DNA from: Epsilonproteobacteria bacterium tcs-49
GTDB taxonomy: Bacteria > Campylobacterota > Campylobacteria > Campylobacterales > Sulfurovaceae
DNA length: 64,000 nucleotides
Reading direction: 5' to 3'
NCBI GenBank assembly: GCA_002049495.1
Contig: LLYS01000003.1
Coordinates: 1 to 64,000, forward strand
A program made the position numbers and the translations under genes. The notes below the pieces were generated by a model. The model had not been told where the DNA came from. It ran no database searches and saw only the letters and a list, made by a program, of their open reading frames with translations. Below are positions 52,617 to 62,401 of the stretch, one piece after another. Positions within the stretch are counted from its first letter, which is position 1. Each line of letters opens with the position of its first letter.

Positions 52617-54185
52617 TCATATCCCTGCTGTTAAAGCATCTAAACGGATGGGGGTTTGTCGCTGTTGAGAGATCGGAAGTTCCAAAACGAACGCCTGCTG
52701 CCGCTTGTTAAACTCCGGAGCATACTCATACGTGTTGAGCGTATAGCTCCTATCCGCCAGATCAAAACAGCGCAGAATATCTTCCCGGCTTACCCGGGGA
52801 TGGAAGTGAAACCTCGCAACGGCGCTGAAGGCTTTATCCAAACGATCCTCGATGACGACGGCGTCATCGTAAAAACTCCACTCCCTTGTGTGGAGTACGC
52901 CAAACCTTTTCCGATAACCGTCGTGACGGGCAGATATCCTCTTTTCACCCTCTTCTAGGATCGTTACCCGTGCCCGGTCGGCCACTCTGAAGCCGCTCCA
53001 CACCTCACTGCTGTTCACCCCGCCGATCTCTACGGTATTATGTGCGGCGGTAGAGCGTTCATACTCCCGGTGCTCATCCGTTTCATACGTACCGGTGCCG
53101 CTGTCAACGATAAAGGGTTTTTTATTAACGTAGAGTTCAAAACTCAAACTATCCGCGTGGGCATGGCCGGGGATATATTCGGCTCCGACGGGCCCGATAT
53201 CGACAACGCATTCATACCGTTTTGCGTTTACCTTTCTGTAGCCGGAGTCTCGAAGCTGCCGACACCGCTGCTCAATATCCAGTCTCTTCGCATACGCTTT
53301 CAATTCATCCGTAGTAGGAGCGATATGTCTCGCGCTGTCGTTGAAAAGGGGGATCTCCCCGTTAGCATATGAAATTTGGCACAGCCACCCGAGCATAAGA
53401 GCGGCCTTTTGCCGCAAAAAAGGAAGTATTGTGTCGTTTTTCCACCCATTGTTTTGCACAAGGTTGACACAATCAAGCAAACGAAACAGCATCAGCTGAT
53501 GATACATGGGGCTGAGTTCAAAATGCGCTCCGTCATCAAGTATCTGCTCTTCCAACTCCTTGCCCAGTATCTCCACGGCCTTTTTGTAGAGCACCTCGTC
53601 TTGAAAATAGTACGCCCCAAACAGCAGACTGAATCCGTTTTCAAGCAGATGGTTGCCAAGAAGGTGGTATTCCAGATTGTCAAGCAGAATATAGTACTGT
53701 GCGTACAGACTTCCATCGATCTTTTCGTCACGAATACGGTAGCGTGAAAGGAACTTGATCCAGTTGATACCGCGCAAGCTGACAGGAAACGGTTCCAAAC
53801 CGCTTGTTACTCCTTGAATATTATCGATAAAATCATAGATCAACCCTATATCTTCTTCATCTTTCAAATACTCAAAATATGTAAGATTATAGGTCCACAG
53901 TTTACCGTAACCGTCAAAGTTCCAATCTATCTTTTCAAACGTTTTGGAGCGGTTTAGCAGGGTAAATGTCCCATGAACGTAAACACTGTGATGGTTCTGC
54001 GGAGAGATCTGCAGATTTAGTGTTGTAACGTCGGCAGGAGTTTTGGTATATTCGTAGTTGATTCCCAATGCTTTTCTGCTGCGATTTCTGAAAAGATAAT
54101 AGGCTCTATAATATATCTGTATCGGCTTTAAATACTTGATCGTATTGAACAAAAGCAGATATCTATTCAGCAATCTTAACCACAT
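52617..54185 (-). CDS. Heparinase II/III-fold protein of the polysaccharide locus
   Basis: A 522-residue protein with an N-terminal (alpha/alpha) toroid (about 60-300) and a C-terminal beta-sandwich with the heparinase II/III pattern: YIPGHAHADSLSFELYVN (His-containing metal/catalytic segment), FIVDSGTGTYE, and RSTAAHNTVEIGG. No signal peptide is obvious, though the first 30 residues are rather hydrophobic. Such proteins occur in polysaccharide biosynthesis loci, where the reaction (lyase, epimerase or other) is not settled. It overlaps the two-domain oxidoreductase by 23 bases. Confidence 0.88.
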   Translation of the reverse strand: MWLRLLNRYLLLFNTIKYLKPIQIYYRAYYLFRNRSRKALGINYEYTKTPADVTTLNLQISPQNHHSVYVHGTFTLLNRSKTFEKIDWNFDGYGKLWTYNLTYFEYLKDEEDIGLIYDFIDNIQGVTSGLEPFPVSLRGINWIKFLSRYRIRDEKIDGSLYAQYYILLDNLEYHLLGNHLLENGFSLLFGAYYFQDEVLYKKAVEILGKELEEQILDDGAHFELSPMYHQLMLFRLLDCVNLVQNNGWKNDTILPFLRQKAALMLGWLCQISYANGEIPLFNDSARHIAPTTDELKAYAKRLDIEQRCRQLRDSGYRKVNAKRYECVVDIGPVGAEYIPGHAHADSLSFELYVNKKPFIVDSGTGTYETDEHREYERSTAAHNTVEIGGVNSSEVWSGFRVADRARVTILEEGEKRISARHDGYRKRFGVLHTREWSFYDDAVVIEDRLDKAFSAVARFHFHPRVSREDILRCFDLADRSYTLNTYEYAPEFNKRQQAFVLELPISQQRQTPIRLDALTAGI

Positions 54186-56304
54186 TGTGCGTTTTTATCG
54201 ACTCCAATATCTTAAATGTTGTTTTCGTCGTATTGTAAATACTTTCAAAGCCGATAGCGTTCTCCCCGCTTGTTACGGCCTTCTTAAACGCGGTAAACTC
54301 TCCTTGGAAACCCTTGTCCTGGTTACCGCTTTTTTGCTTGGTCAGTTTGGAGTTTTTATATATCTTCAACTCCCTGAAGTTATCCATCTGCATACTTATG
54401 CCGCTGCCGAAAACTTCGATATACTCCTTGGGCATCGCCCCGTCGCCGTAAGCGTAGTAGCCGATAGTCGCCGTACTGCCGTTGGCATAGTTTAAGACGA
54501 TATTGACGTTGTCCTCGTCGGGGATAGACTGATCCTGTTTTGAAACGACGGAAGCATAGACGCTTACCACTTCACTCCCGGCAAGATAACTGCACGTGTC
54601 GATAAAATGGCAGACTTCACCGATGATCCGGCCTCCGCCGATCTCGCTGTCTTGTATCCAGACATCTTTGGGGATCACCCCAGCATTGACCCTATAGGTG
54701 ATCGCGACGGGTCCGTGCAGTGAGGTTTTCATCTTTTGTATCATAGGAGAAAAACGCCTGTTAAAGCCCACCTGCAATACCCGTTCGCCGCTATAGGCTT
54801 TTGCTATCTGTTCAAGCTCATCTTCACGGATACAGAGAGGCTTCTCCACGAAACAGTGTTTTCTGTGTGCAATCGCCTGCAACACAAAATCCGCATGATC
54901 ATTGTGTCTTGTAGTGATAAAAACGCTGTTGACCTCATCGTTGCTAAAAATCTCATCAGCCTGCGTCGTAATATATTTAAAGTCATGCTTTTTGCCCGTT
55001 GCTTCCGCGCTGACACCCGTAGCGGTGCAAAGCCCCACCGGTTCAAAACCGCCCGCTTTGAACATATTGGGCAGAATAACGGATTTGGTAAAGTTGCCCG
55101 CTCCGATCAAGCCGACGTTCACTCCGCTGCTTGGAACGGCTTTGTCGCTGCGTCGTATGGCGCTATGTTCCCGATGATCGATCGCTTCTTTGTACTCCAG
55201 TGCGATCCCCAGGTACTTCTCCTGTACCCGACCCTCAAGCAGATCATAAGCCCGCATGGCATCATCAAAAGCAAAAGTGTGCGTCAACAGCTCCTTGGGC
55301 CGTACCTTCCCCTCCTCTATAAGACCTAAAAAACTTTCAAAGTTCCGCTGTTCCGTATAGCGCACGAGATCATAGGGATAGTCGATACCCTTTTCTTCGT
55401 ATTCCGGATCATATCTACCCGGTCCGTATGCCATGGAGAGCTTGAGTTCAAGCTCCTTTTTGTAATACACATTCCGGGGTATGTCCATACCCACCATACC
55501 CACAACCACGACTTTGGCACGCATCCGTGCGATATCCCCCGCATCGACGATAGGCTGGTTGCTGGCGGTACTGGCACTGATGATAACGCTGTCAACCCCG
55601 TAACCGCTGCTGAAATCCGCCGCTTTATCGATAAGCTCGCCGGCGTGACATACCACATCGCATCCCATCTTTTTAGCAAGCTCCATCTTATCCGGATCGA
55701 TATCGCTACCTATCACTTTACAGCCGTTTGCTTTGAGCAGCTGCACGGTCAGCTGCCCCAGCAACCCAAGCCCCATAACCGCGACTTTGTCCCCGAGTCT
55801 GGGCTGGGCTTGACGTACGCCCTGCATGGCGATCGCACCGACGGTAACAAAACTCGCGTCAAGATCGCCCACCCCGTCGGGAATTTTAACCATCAGGTTT
55901 TTGGGGATGTAGTTGATCTGGGCATGATTTGCATATCCGGCTCCGCCGCACGCTACACGGTCCCCGACATTGACGCCTGTGAGCTTATCGCCAACCTCCA
56001 CGACTCTGCCTGCAAGCGAGTATCCTAAAGGAATAGGGGTATCAAGTTTGGTGAAAACTTTTTCAAGCGTATTGAGCATTCCCTCTTTTTTCATCTTGTC
56101 AAAGACCTGTTTGACAAGATCGGGCCGATCTTTAGCCTTGGCAAGTATGGGTTTTTTCGCAAAATCCACGAGCATCTTCTCCGTCCCCGCACTGACAAGA
56201 CTTGCGGAGGTTTGTACAAGTGCGCCGTTTGGTCCGCACACCGGAGCGGGTACGTCAAAGAGTCCCAACTCGCCCGTTTTAAAAGATTGTATCAACTGCT
56301 TCAT
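54163..56304 (-). CDS. Two-domain oxidoreductase: zinc-type alcohol dehydrogenase plus Gfo/Idh/MocA domain
   Basis: A 713-residue fusion. Residues 1 to about 375 are a medium-chain dehydrogenase: GYSLAGRVVEVG, NVGDRVACGG, AVMGLGLLGQLTVQLLKANG. From about 395 a Gfo/Idh/MocA domain begins (VNVGLIGAGNFTKS), with EKPLCIREDEL and EVCHFIDTCSYL. This fusion is often found beside a heparinase II/III protein in exopolysaccharide clusters (from memory), suggesting that the two act on the same sugar. Substrate unknown. Confidence 0.86.
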   Translation of the reverse strand: MKQLIQSFKTGELGLFDVPAPVCGPNGALVQTSASLVSAGTEKMLVDFAKKPILAKAKDRPDLVKQVFDKMKKEGMLNTLEKVFTKLDTPIPLGYSLAGRVVEVGDKLTGVNVGDRVACGGAGYANHAQINYIPKNLMVKIPDGVGDLDASFVTVGAIAMQGVRQAQPRLGDKVAVMGLGLLGQLTVQLLKANGCKVIGSDIDPDKMELAKKMGCDVVCHAGELIDKAADFSSGYGVDSVIISASTASNQPIVDAGDIARMRAKVVVVGMVGMDIPRNVYYKKELELKLSMAYGPGRYDPEYEEKGIDYPYDLVRYTEQRNFESFLGLIEEGKVRPKELLTHTFAFDDAMRAYDLLEGRVQEKYLGIALEYKEAIDHREHSAIRRSDKAVPSSGVNVGLIGAGNFTKSVILPNMFKAGGFEPVGLCTATGVSAEATGKKHDFKYITTQADEIFSNDEVNSVFITTRHNDHADFVLQAIAHRKHCFVEKPLCIREDELEQIAKAYSGERVLQVGFNRRFSPMIQKMKTSLHGPVAITYRVNAGVIPKDVWIQDSEIGGGRIIGEVCHFIDTCSYLAGSEVVSVYASVVSKQDQSIPDEDNVNIVLNYANGSTATIGYYAYGDGAMPKEYIEVFGSGISMQMDNFRELKIYKNSKLTKQKSGNQDKGFQGEFTAFKKAVTSGENAIGFESIYNTTKTTFKILESIKTHNVVKIAE

Positions 56305-56320
56305 GTTCCATTATTCCTTT

Positions 56321-58165
56321 TTAATCAATATATTGTCTAAACCACTCTTCAAGCACGATCAACGCCCAGATGTGAAGGGACCTGTCCCGCTTATTCGTTT
56401 CATGTTCCTGTATTATCTTTCGGATATGGGCATAGTTAAATATCCCCCGTTTTGTCACGCTTTCGTACGAAAGATACTCCTCTATAAACTTTCTCAAATC
56501 CTTCTTCAGCCACATTCCCATCGGCGGATTGAGGCCGAGCTTGGGTTTGTTGATGATCCTGTCGGGTATTTTACCCTGTAATATCTTTTTCATCAAATAT
56601 TTCGTCTGTCCGTTTTTAATACGATACCCGCTGTCTATACCCGTCATAAACTCTACGACTTTATGGTCGATAAGCGGAAACCGGACCTCGAAGGAGTTTG
56701 CCATGCTCATGGCATCCCCGTAATTTAAAAGATTATTGGGTAAAAACGTCTGCAAATCGACAATAGAGCTTTTTAAAAGACCCTCTTCGTATGCTTGCGT
56801 ATTCCACAAGTCTTTTACGGTGTGCCTGTAGGGTTTATACTCTTTAAACAACTGTTCCAACTCCTCGTCGTTGAAATATCCTATCCAGTCTTCATACATC
56901 TCATCTTCACTTTTGGAAAGGGAGTTAACAAAGGTTTTTATCCGGCGCAATTTGTGGTTGCCGCTGGAGCTTTCGGGAAGGAACCGTGTAAATTTCGACA
57001 AAAGACCGAATACACTTTTGGGAACCCTGCTCAGCGCGTCGGCGACAAGTACGGCTTCATACCTCGGGTACCCGCCAAACACTTCATCCCCGCCGTCTCC
57101 TGCCAAGGCGACGGTCGCAAGCTTTTTGGTCTCTTTTGTCAGTTCATGTATAAGCAGCGCCGTGGGGTTGCCGAAGGGTTCATCAAAATGGCTGACCATC
57201 GTAGGCAAAAGCTCACCCGCATCGGGGTCGATATCTATCTGGGTATGGTGTGTTCCAAAATAATCGGCCATCACTTTCGCGTCGTCGGTTTCATCGTATT
57301 TTTTCGCCCCTTTGAATCCCAGCGTATAAGTGTTGATCTTTTTATCACTGTGCTTTTGCATATAATACAGGATCATACTGCTGTCTATCCCACCGCTGAG
57401 AAAAGTCCCAAGTTCCACATCCGCTATCATTCTCATCTTGACAGATTCATCGAGAATCCCGTCCAAGGAGGTGATGATTTCGCTTTCACCCATGCCCCGG
57501 TGTATTCCTTTATAATCATCGATATCCCAGTATTTTTGTATGTTCACGGTGCCTTTCTCATAAAGCAGTGTACACCCAGGAGGCAGTTTCATAATACCGT
57601 TAAATATCGTATTGGGACAGGGCACGTAAAGATAATGCAGATACTGGGATATAGCCTCTTTATTGATATCGGGCGTATGGTTTAACGCTTCAAGTATCAC
57701 CTTTATTTCACTGCCGAAAGCAAAGCTGCCGTCTTTACAATAATACACAAACGGTTTTATCCCCAGGCGGTCCCTGGCGCAAAAGAGTCTGTCACGCTCA
57801 TTGTCGTATATGGCAAAGGCAAACATCCCCCGCAGCATCTGCACACACTCCTCTCCGTACTCGATGTAGCTGTAAAGGATCGCTTCTGTGTCGGAGCGGG
57901 TTTTAAAGGGGTAGTCGTGCCGAAGCTTCTCTCTGAGTGCGGCATGGTTGTACACTTCTCCGTTAAAAACTATCGTATACTTTCCGCATGCACTGGTCAT
58001 GGGCTGATGTGATAGTTCGTCGTGATCTACGATACTTAAACGGTTGTGCCCCAATGTGAATTTGTCAAATTTCTTCTCTGCGGTATAATCCGGCCCGCGA
58101 TGGTTCGTTACCCTGAAAAGATCACGATTGCTGCTTGTGAAGTTTAAACCTATAATCCCGCACAT
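56321..58165 (-). CDS. asnB: Asparagine synthase-type amidotransferase
   Basis: A 614-residue class II glutamine amidotransferase. The N-terminal nucleophile is Cys2 (MCGIIGLNF), followed by RLSIVDHDELSHQPM and FNGEVYNH. The synthetase domain has the PP-loop FLSGGIDSSMILY (about 259-271) and ALAGDGGDEVFGGYPRY. In surface polysaccharide loci such enzymes (for example WbpS) convert uronic acids to uronamides; with WecB/WecC here, a ManNAcA amide is a reasonable guess. Free asparagine synthesis cannot be excluded. Confidence 0.9.
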   Translation of the reverse strand: MCGIIGLNFTSSNRDLFRVTNHRGPDYTAEKKFDKFTLGHNRLSIVDHDELSHQPMTSACGKYTIVFNGEVYNHAALREKLRHDYPFKTRSDTEAILYSYIEYGEECVQMLRGMFAFAIYDNERDRLFCARDRLGIKPFVYYCKDGSFAFGSEIKVILEALNHTPDINKEAISQYLHYLYVPCPNTIFNGIMKLPPGCTLLYEKGTVNIQKYWDIDDYKGIHRGMGESEIITSLDGILDESVKMRMIADVELGTFLSGGIDSSMILYYMQKHSDKKINTYTLGFKGAKKYDETDDAKVMADYFGTHHTQIDIDPDAGELLPTMVSHFDEPFGNPTALLIHELTKETKKLATVALAGDGGDEVFGGYPRYEAVLVADALSRVPKSVFGLLSKFTRFLPESSSGNHKLRRIKTFVNSLSKSEDEMYEDWIGYFNDEELEQLFKEYKPYRHTVKDLWNTQAYEEGLLKSSIVDLQTFLPNNLLNYGDAMSMANSFEVRFPLIDHKVVEFMTGIDSGYRIKNGQTKYLMKKILQGKIPDRIINKPKLGLNPPMGMWLKKDLRKFIEEYLSYESVTKRGIFNYAHIRKIIQEHETNKRDRSLHIWALIVLEEWFRQYID

Positions 58166-58172
58166 ATCTATT

Positions 58173-59345
58173 TTACACTCCCGATTGTTGCATTAAAGTC
58201 CCTTGCCGTAAGACCTTTGTATAAATTTGCTCATGCTGTGTGGCCGCATGCCTGACATCCAGATGTTTAAGGGCCGTTTCCCGTGCCCGTTTTCCGCAGC
58301 TTTCCCGCAGCGCCCGATCTTTTATAAAACGGATAACCCGTTCAGACATCGCTTTATGGTCCCCCACTTCAACCGTGAATCCGTTTCCCCCTTGATTGAT
58401 CAGGGAGGGCACATCCCCCACGTCGGTACTGACAATCGCTTTTTCCATCGCCATCGCTTCAAACAACGACATGGGACCGGTCTCCGACAAAGAGGTACAA
58501 AGATAGATATCAACGCTTTTAAGCAGCTCCTCTGGGTGCCGCGATGGACCGTAGAAGTGAACACTGCCTTCCAGCTTTTTCGCCCTGACCAACTCCTGCA
58601 AATTTTTATAATAGTTGCTTTGACTGTTATAGACCGGCCCCACTATGTAAAATTCCGCTTGCGGATACTCTTTTTGCACTTCCGCCGCCACTTCTATAAA
58701 AGTTTCCAACCCTTTGACGGGATTGATATTGGCTACGGTAGCAATATTGATTCCGCTGGCTGCAAAAGCGGCTCCCTGGCCGGAACTCTTTGGATCAAAC
58801 CTGGCACAATCCACCGGAGGTCGGATAAGAGCGACGGGCTTTTGGGCTGCATCCAATCCGTGAAGGTAATACTGCCTAACCTTCTCCGCAGAAAGGGTAT
58901 AACCGTCTGTACCCCACTTTGCGAGCGGTTTAAAAATACGTTTGATATATCCGGGCATCATGGTATCGTTTAAGTGCCACAGGACTTTACATCCGGCCGC
59001 TTTCCCGGCTATAATCCCTTTCCACTGCCAACTGCCTCCGCTGTTATGGACGACATCAAACTTTTCTCGCTTCAGGTAGCGATACAGAATAAACAGCTCG
59101 TAAAAAAACAAAACAGCAAACAGCAGCAGGTGACGGGGCTCTTTTGTCAAGCGGTGCAAAGAAAGCGCTTTGTACTTCACCCCCTCTTTCTCAAGACGGG
59201 TTTTAAACGCCTCGCTACTTGCCTTCGGAAGGATAACGGTAGTCTCGATATTTGATTCCCGCAACGCTCCGGCAACCTCCGCTATCCTGATCTGCGGTCC
59301 GCCCAGCCGCCCCTCTTCTATAATATTTGCAACTTTAATTTTCAA
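58173..59345 (-). CDS. GT4-type glycosyltransferase
   Basis: A 390-residue GT-B glycosyltransferase of the GT4/GT1 group. N-terminal ANIIEEGRLGGPQIRIAEVA; donor-binding half with VATVANINPVKGLETFIEVA, FYIVGPVYNSQSNYYKNL, VHFYGPSRHPEELLKSVDIYLCTSLSE and the EX7E motif in ETGPMSLFEAMAMEKA. The start is TTG at 59343-59345, needed to complete the first strand; it overlaps the Wzy-like gene by 11 bases. Sugar specificity not known. Confidence 0.87.
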   Translation of the reverse strand: MKIKVANIIEEGRLGGPQIRIAEVAGALRESNIETTVILPKASSEAFKTRLEKEGVKYKALSLHRLTKEPRHLLLFAVLFFYELFILYRYLKREKFDVVHNSGGSWQWKGIIAGKAAGCKVLWHLNDTMMPGYIKRIFKPLAKWGTDGYTLSAEKVRQYYLHGLDAAQKPVALIRPPVDCARFDPKSSGQGAAFAASGINIATVANINPVKGLETFIEVAAEVQKEYPQAEFYIVGPVYNSQSNYYKNLQELVRAKKLEGSVHFYGPSRHPEELLKSVDIYLCTSLSETGPMSLFEAMAMEKAIVSTDVGDVPSLINQGGNGFTVEVGDHKAMSERVIRFIKDRALRESCGKRARETALKHLDVRHAATQHEQIYTKVLRQGTLMQQSGV

Positions 59346-60675
59346 AACGTTCTCTCTTTACCGTTATAAGTTCTTTGTGCCTGATAGCCGCTGAAAAAGC
59401 CAATACCGCGCCTATGACATAATACAGATAGTCAAATTCCGTCAATACCAGCACCGTGAAATATGTCATCAAGCAGTGCAGCATCGCCAAATAAAAAAAC
59501 TTGTACTGCGGATGATATGCATATCTGTATGCGCGGAAAAGAAAACGCAGCGCATACGCGGCAGCCCCTAAAAAAAGTCCCAGCCCGATCACCCCCGTCT
59601 CATTCAAAACCACCAGGTAGTAACCGATATCTCCCCCGTAGGCGATTTTACCCGCTTCCAGCAAATGGTCCTGCTGATACCGAATGGATCCGAGGGAAAA
59701 ACCGAACATCTTCTCCGCCAGATCCATATGGCCGTTTTGCAGCTGCGTTATCGCCTCATGGATATTTCGCATATAGATACTTAAGAGTTTCTGGTTTTCA
59801 TACAATGCTTCGGGGTGAAACGCGAAATTGTAAAAGGGCTGTACAATATCATGAAACAAACGATCGGAAAGCAGCAGCACCGGTACCGAGGCAACACCAA
59901 AGATCAGTACTTTGGCATATCTGCTTCTGTTTTCATACAAAAAGTATAGGACAAGAAACATTGAAGTAGCGAACAGCTCCGTTAAAGAAAGAGTGGCAAC
60001 GATACCAAGATAGATCACCACAGCCGGCAGCTTACTGCTTGCTTTGATCTTATAGAGATAGATGGATAAAAACATCGGCAGTATCAGCAAAAAAGGCACA
60101 ACCCCGGCATAGTTTGGACCGGTTGCCCGGGGCAGCCTGTAATCAAAGATTGTCCTTTGAAGCAAATATGTTTTATAAGACAAACTATCGGTTAAGATAT
60201 CTCTTATGTCAAATATCATGGCATACAGACTTTTGCCGATCAAGAACTCCAGAATCAAAACAGAGGCAACAACAGAGGCAAACAGCACGTACATTTTAAA
60301 AATCGCGATATGGCTATTTTTATACACCATGACAAAATTAAACAGATAGTACAGGATTATCACGATACTTGTTTTCATATAAGCTGCGATACTCACGGCG
60401 GTATTGTCGGCAAACAGCAGCAGCGTAAAAAAAGCATACAGATAAAAGACCAGATAGGGGATAAATACCTTTTTAACCGCGGCTTTATAGATATATCTGT
60501 AGTTGAAAAAAAGGTAAGCAACTACCACAAGGTGCAGGAGGTTTCTCATACTGATGCCCCCTATGTCATATTTAATCGGCATCAGGTAGGAGATAAACAG
60601 ATACAGGGCTATAAAGAAAAAATCTCTGTTTACCCTGTACAACTCCCCGTGTTGTTCCCGTGCACCGATGACCAT
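59335..60675 (-). CDS. O-antigen/capsule polymerase-like membrane protein (Wzy type)
   Basis: A 446-residue protein with about 11-12 transmembrane helices and one large soluble loop around residues 270-350 (DRLFHDIVQPFYNFAFHPEALYENQ), the plan of Wzy polymerases and O-antigen ligases. Sequence is too variable for firm naming. AGGG lies five bases before the ATG at 60673-60675. Its place among glycosyltransferases supports a polymerase. Confidence 0.72.
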   Translation of the reverse strand: MVIGAREQHGELYRVNRDFFFIALYLFISYLMPIKYDIGGISMRNLLHLVVVAYLFFNYRYIYKAAVKKVFIPYLVFYLYAFFTLLLFADNTAVSIAAYMKTSIVIILYYLFNFVMVYKNSHIAIFKMYVLFASVVASVLILEFLIGKSLYAMIFDIRDILTDSLSYKTYLLQRTIFDYRLPRATGPNYAGVVPFLLILPMFLSIYLYKIKASSKLPAVVIYLGIVATLSLTELFATSMFLVLYFLYENRSRYAKVLIFGVASVPVLLLSDRLFHDIVQPFYNFAFHPEALYENQKLLSIYMRNIHEAITQLQNGHMDLAEKMFGFSLGSIRYQQDHLLEAGKIAYGGDIGYYLVVLNETGVIGLGLFLGAAAYALRFLFRAYRYAYHPQYKFFYLAMLHCLMTYFTVLVLTEFDYLYYVIGAVLAFSAAIRHKELITVKRERFEN

Positions 60676-61481
60676 TATCCCTGTACCGTCCAGCTCCGAT
60701 CGTTTTCATATCCGAGTTTGATCAAAGCATCCCCCGCATAATGATCAAACACTTCCCTGGCTTCTTTTGAAAACTTGTTTTTCCAGTCCCCTACGATGCC
60801 TTTTCGCATAAAGCTGGAGCTGTTCTCCTCCCCGGGCTTTCTGCCCGATTGCTTTTCAAAGGAATATTTGTCGGCTATCTGCAGGGCCCGCTCTTTGCTG
60901 AGCTCCCTGCCGCTCAGCTCCCGCACAACGCGCATCAGTTCCTGTGCGGTGTCCGCCCGCAAATCTTCGTATTTCGTATGTACTACGTCCGCATCCGCCC
61001 AGACGTGTACAAAGTCACTCCAGCTAAACCGGGGGGAAACCTTCTCCTTATAAACCAGTTCGATAAACGCCGGCAGGTTTGTATGAATATCTTCGTAATC
61101 ATCAACTCTAAATTTCTTCCTTGTTATATCCACCAGTCGCCTGTTCCCTTTGTCGTTGAAAAAAAGCGAATGGTAATACTGCGAGACGACAATATCCCTG
61201 CCGTCTCGCCATAAAATTGCGGTATCTTTCATATTCCAGGGATGTAAATAGTGCCCGTGCATAATGCAGCTGCTAAACTTGGGCAACCTGTTTTTTGGAA
61301 ACGGCAAATCCAGCGCTTCGGCCATCATCTGCCCCAGCCACGTACCGCCGGATTTGGGGTACTCGTTTATCGTATAATGCCGGTTCACCCACCTGCATCC
61401 GCCCCGTACGATAAACTGCCGCAGCAACCCGTTGAGCTTAAACCAAAAAACATTGTTTCTTTGCTGTATCACCTCTTCCAC
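60675..61481 (-). CDS. PAPS-dependent sulfotransferase
   Basis: A 268-residue cytosolic-type sulfotransferase. The 5'-phosphosulfate loop is YPKSGGTWL at 41-49 (family TYPKSGTTW). The 3'-phosphate motif is RDGRDIVVS at 92-100. RKGIVGDWK at 226-234 matches the C-terminal RKGxxGDWK motif. MHGHYLH may carry the catalytic histidine. All PAPS-binding parts are intact. It would move sulfate from PAPS to a glycan made by the neighbouring genes. Start taken as GTG at 61479-61481; another GTG four codons in is possible. Confidence 0.9.
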   Translation of the reverse strand: MEEVIQQRNNVFWFKLNGLLRQFIVRGGCRWVNRHYTINEYPKSGGTWLGQMMAEALDLPFPKNRLPKFSSCIMHGHYLHPWNMKDTAILWRDGRDIVVSQYYHSLFFNDKGNRRLVDITRKKFRVDDYEDIHTNLPAFIELVYKEKVSPRFSWSDFVHVWADADVVHTKYEDLRADTAQELMRVVRELSGRELSKERALQIADKYSFEKQSGRKPGEENSSSFMRKGIVGDWKNKFSKEAREVFDHYAGDALIKLGYENDRSWTVQG

Positions 61482-61504
61482 CTCACTTTAATTTGTTTTA
61501 CTTT

Positions 61505-62401
61505 TCATCTATACTCTTGCAGTATCACTCTTTTGGCAATCGCCAACGGACTGATCATAACCAGTACAGGGTAGCTTTTCAAAGCGGCAAAGGCATTGTC
61601 ATACTGACGCTTTAGCAAAGCTTTGGCTATAAAAGAGGTTATCACGTAGGACATACTCATCACCACGGCAAACCTTAATCTCCCTGAAATACCGTTTTCT
61701 TTCATATAGCGTTTGAGAAAGTTCATCACTTCAACCCTGTTGTTAAACCGGTTGTGCAGACTCAGATTGCCACCGTGGACTCTGTAGGAGGTCAGCGGCT
61801 CATCTATACCTATCGCGGCATATCCGTTTTGCAAAACCCGCAGCAGCAGATCAAGATCTTCACAGTGGTTGAGGGTTTCATCTATCTTTCCCGATGCGAC
61901 CAGCACGCTTTTTTTCACTATAACGGAGGAAAATACGATAAAGTTTCCCTCGGTTAAAAGTGTATCGTGTATCTTGCCGGAGGGAGATTTTTTTGTACAC
62001 GAGACCGTTTTCCCCTCTTTGTCGATAACCTTGGAGCGCGAATAGATCAAAGAGGTCTTCTCCTCCTGCTTTGCCAATGCCTCGAAGGAGGTTTGCAGTT
62101 TACTGCGGTCCCACAGATCGTCACAGTCAAGAAAAGCCACCCATTCCCCGCTGCATTGAGAGATCGCCAGGTTTCTCGCTTTTCCCAACGGAGTAAACTC
62201 CGGAGCATAGAAGTATTTGATCCGGGAGTCGTCATAGGAGTGGACGATCCGGGCACTTTCATCCGTGGATTGGTTGTCCCAAAATACGATCTCCCAATTG
62301 TTGTAACTTTGATCGATGACGCTTTGAATCGCCTCACGTAGATAGGTATCACTGTTGTAACAGTTCATAATCACGGAAACCAGGGGCCGGCTACTATGCA
62401 T
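61505..62401 (-). CDS. GT2-type glycosyltransferase
   Basis: A 298-residue GT-A glycosyltransferase. VSVIMNCYNSDTYLREAIQSVIDQSY starts the nucleotide-binding domain; ECSGEWVAFLDCDDLWD-like QCSGEWVAFLDCDDLWD holds the DxD metal motif; LNHCEDLDLLLRV is the ED-containing base region. A hydrophobic C-terminal part (from about 235) may anchor it. ATG at 62399-62401 overlaps the aminotransferase stop by eight bases. Confidence 0.9.
   Translation of the reverse strand: MHSSRPLVSVIMNCYNSDTYLREAIQSVIDQSYNNWEIVFWDNQSTDESARIVHSYDDSRIKYFYAPEFTPLGKARNLAISQCSGEWVAFLDCDDLWDRSKLQTSFEALAKQEEKTSLIYSRSKVIDKEGKTVSCTKKSPSGKIHDTLLTEGNFIVFSSVIVKKSVLVASGKIDETLNHCEDLDLLLRVLQNGYAAIGIDEPLTSYRVHGGNLSLHNRFNNRVEVMNFLKRYMKENGISGRLRFAVVMSMSYVITSFIAKALLKRQYDNAFAALKSYPVLVMISPLAIAKRVILQEYR

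Noticed and set aside
52617-54185. Heparinase-like gene as evidence for degradation of sulfated glycans from a host
   Set aside because: It sits inside a biosynthetic cluster, overlaps a dehydrogenase gene, lacks a clear signal peptide, and has no sulfatase or sugar-uptake genes nearby.
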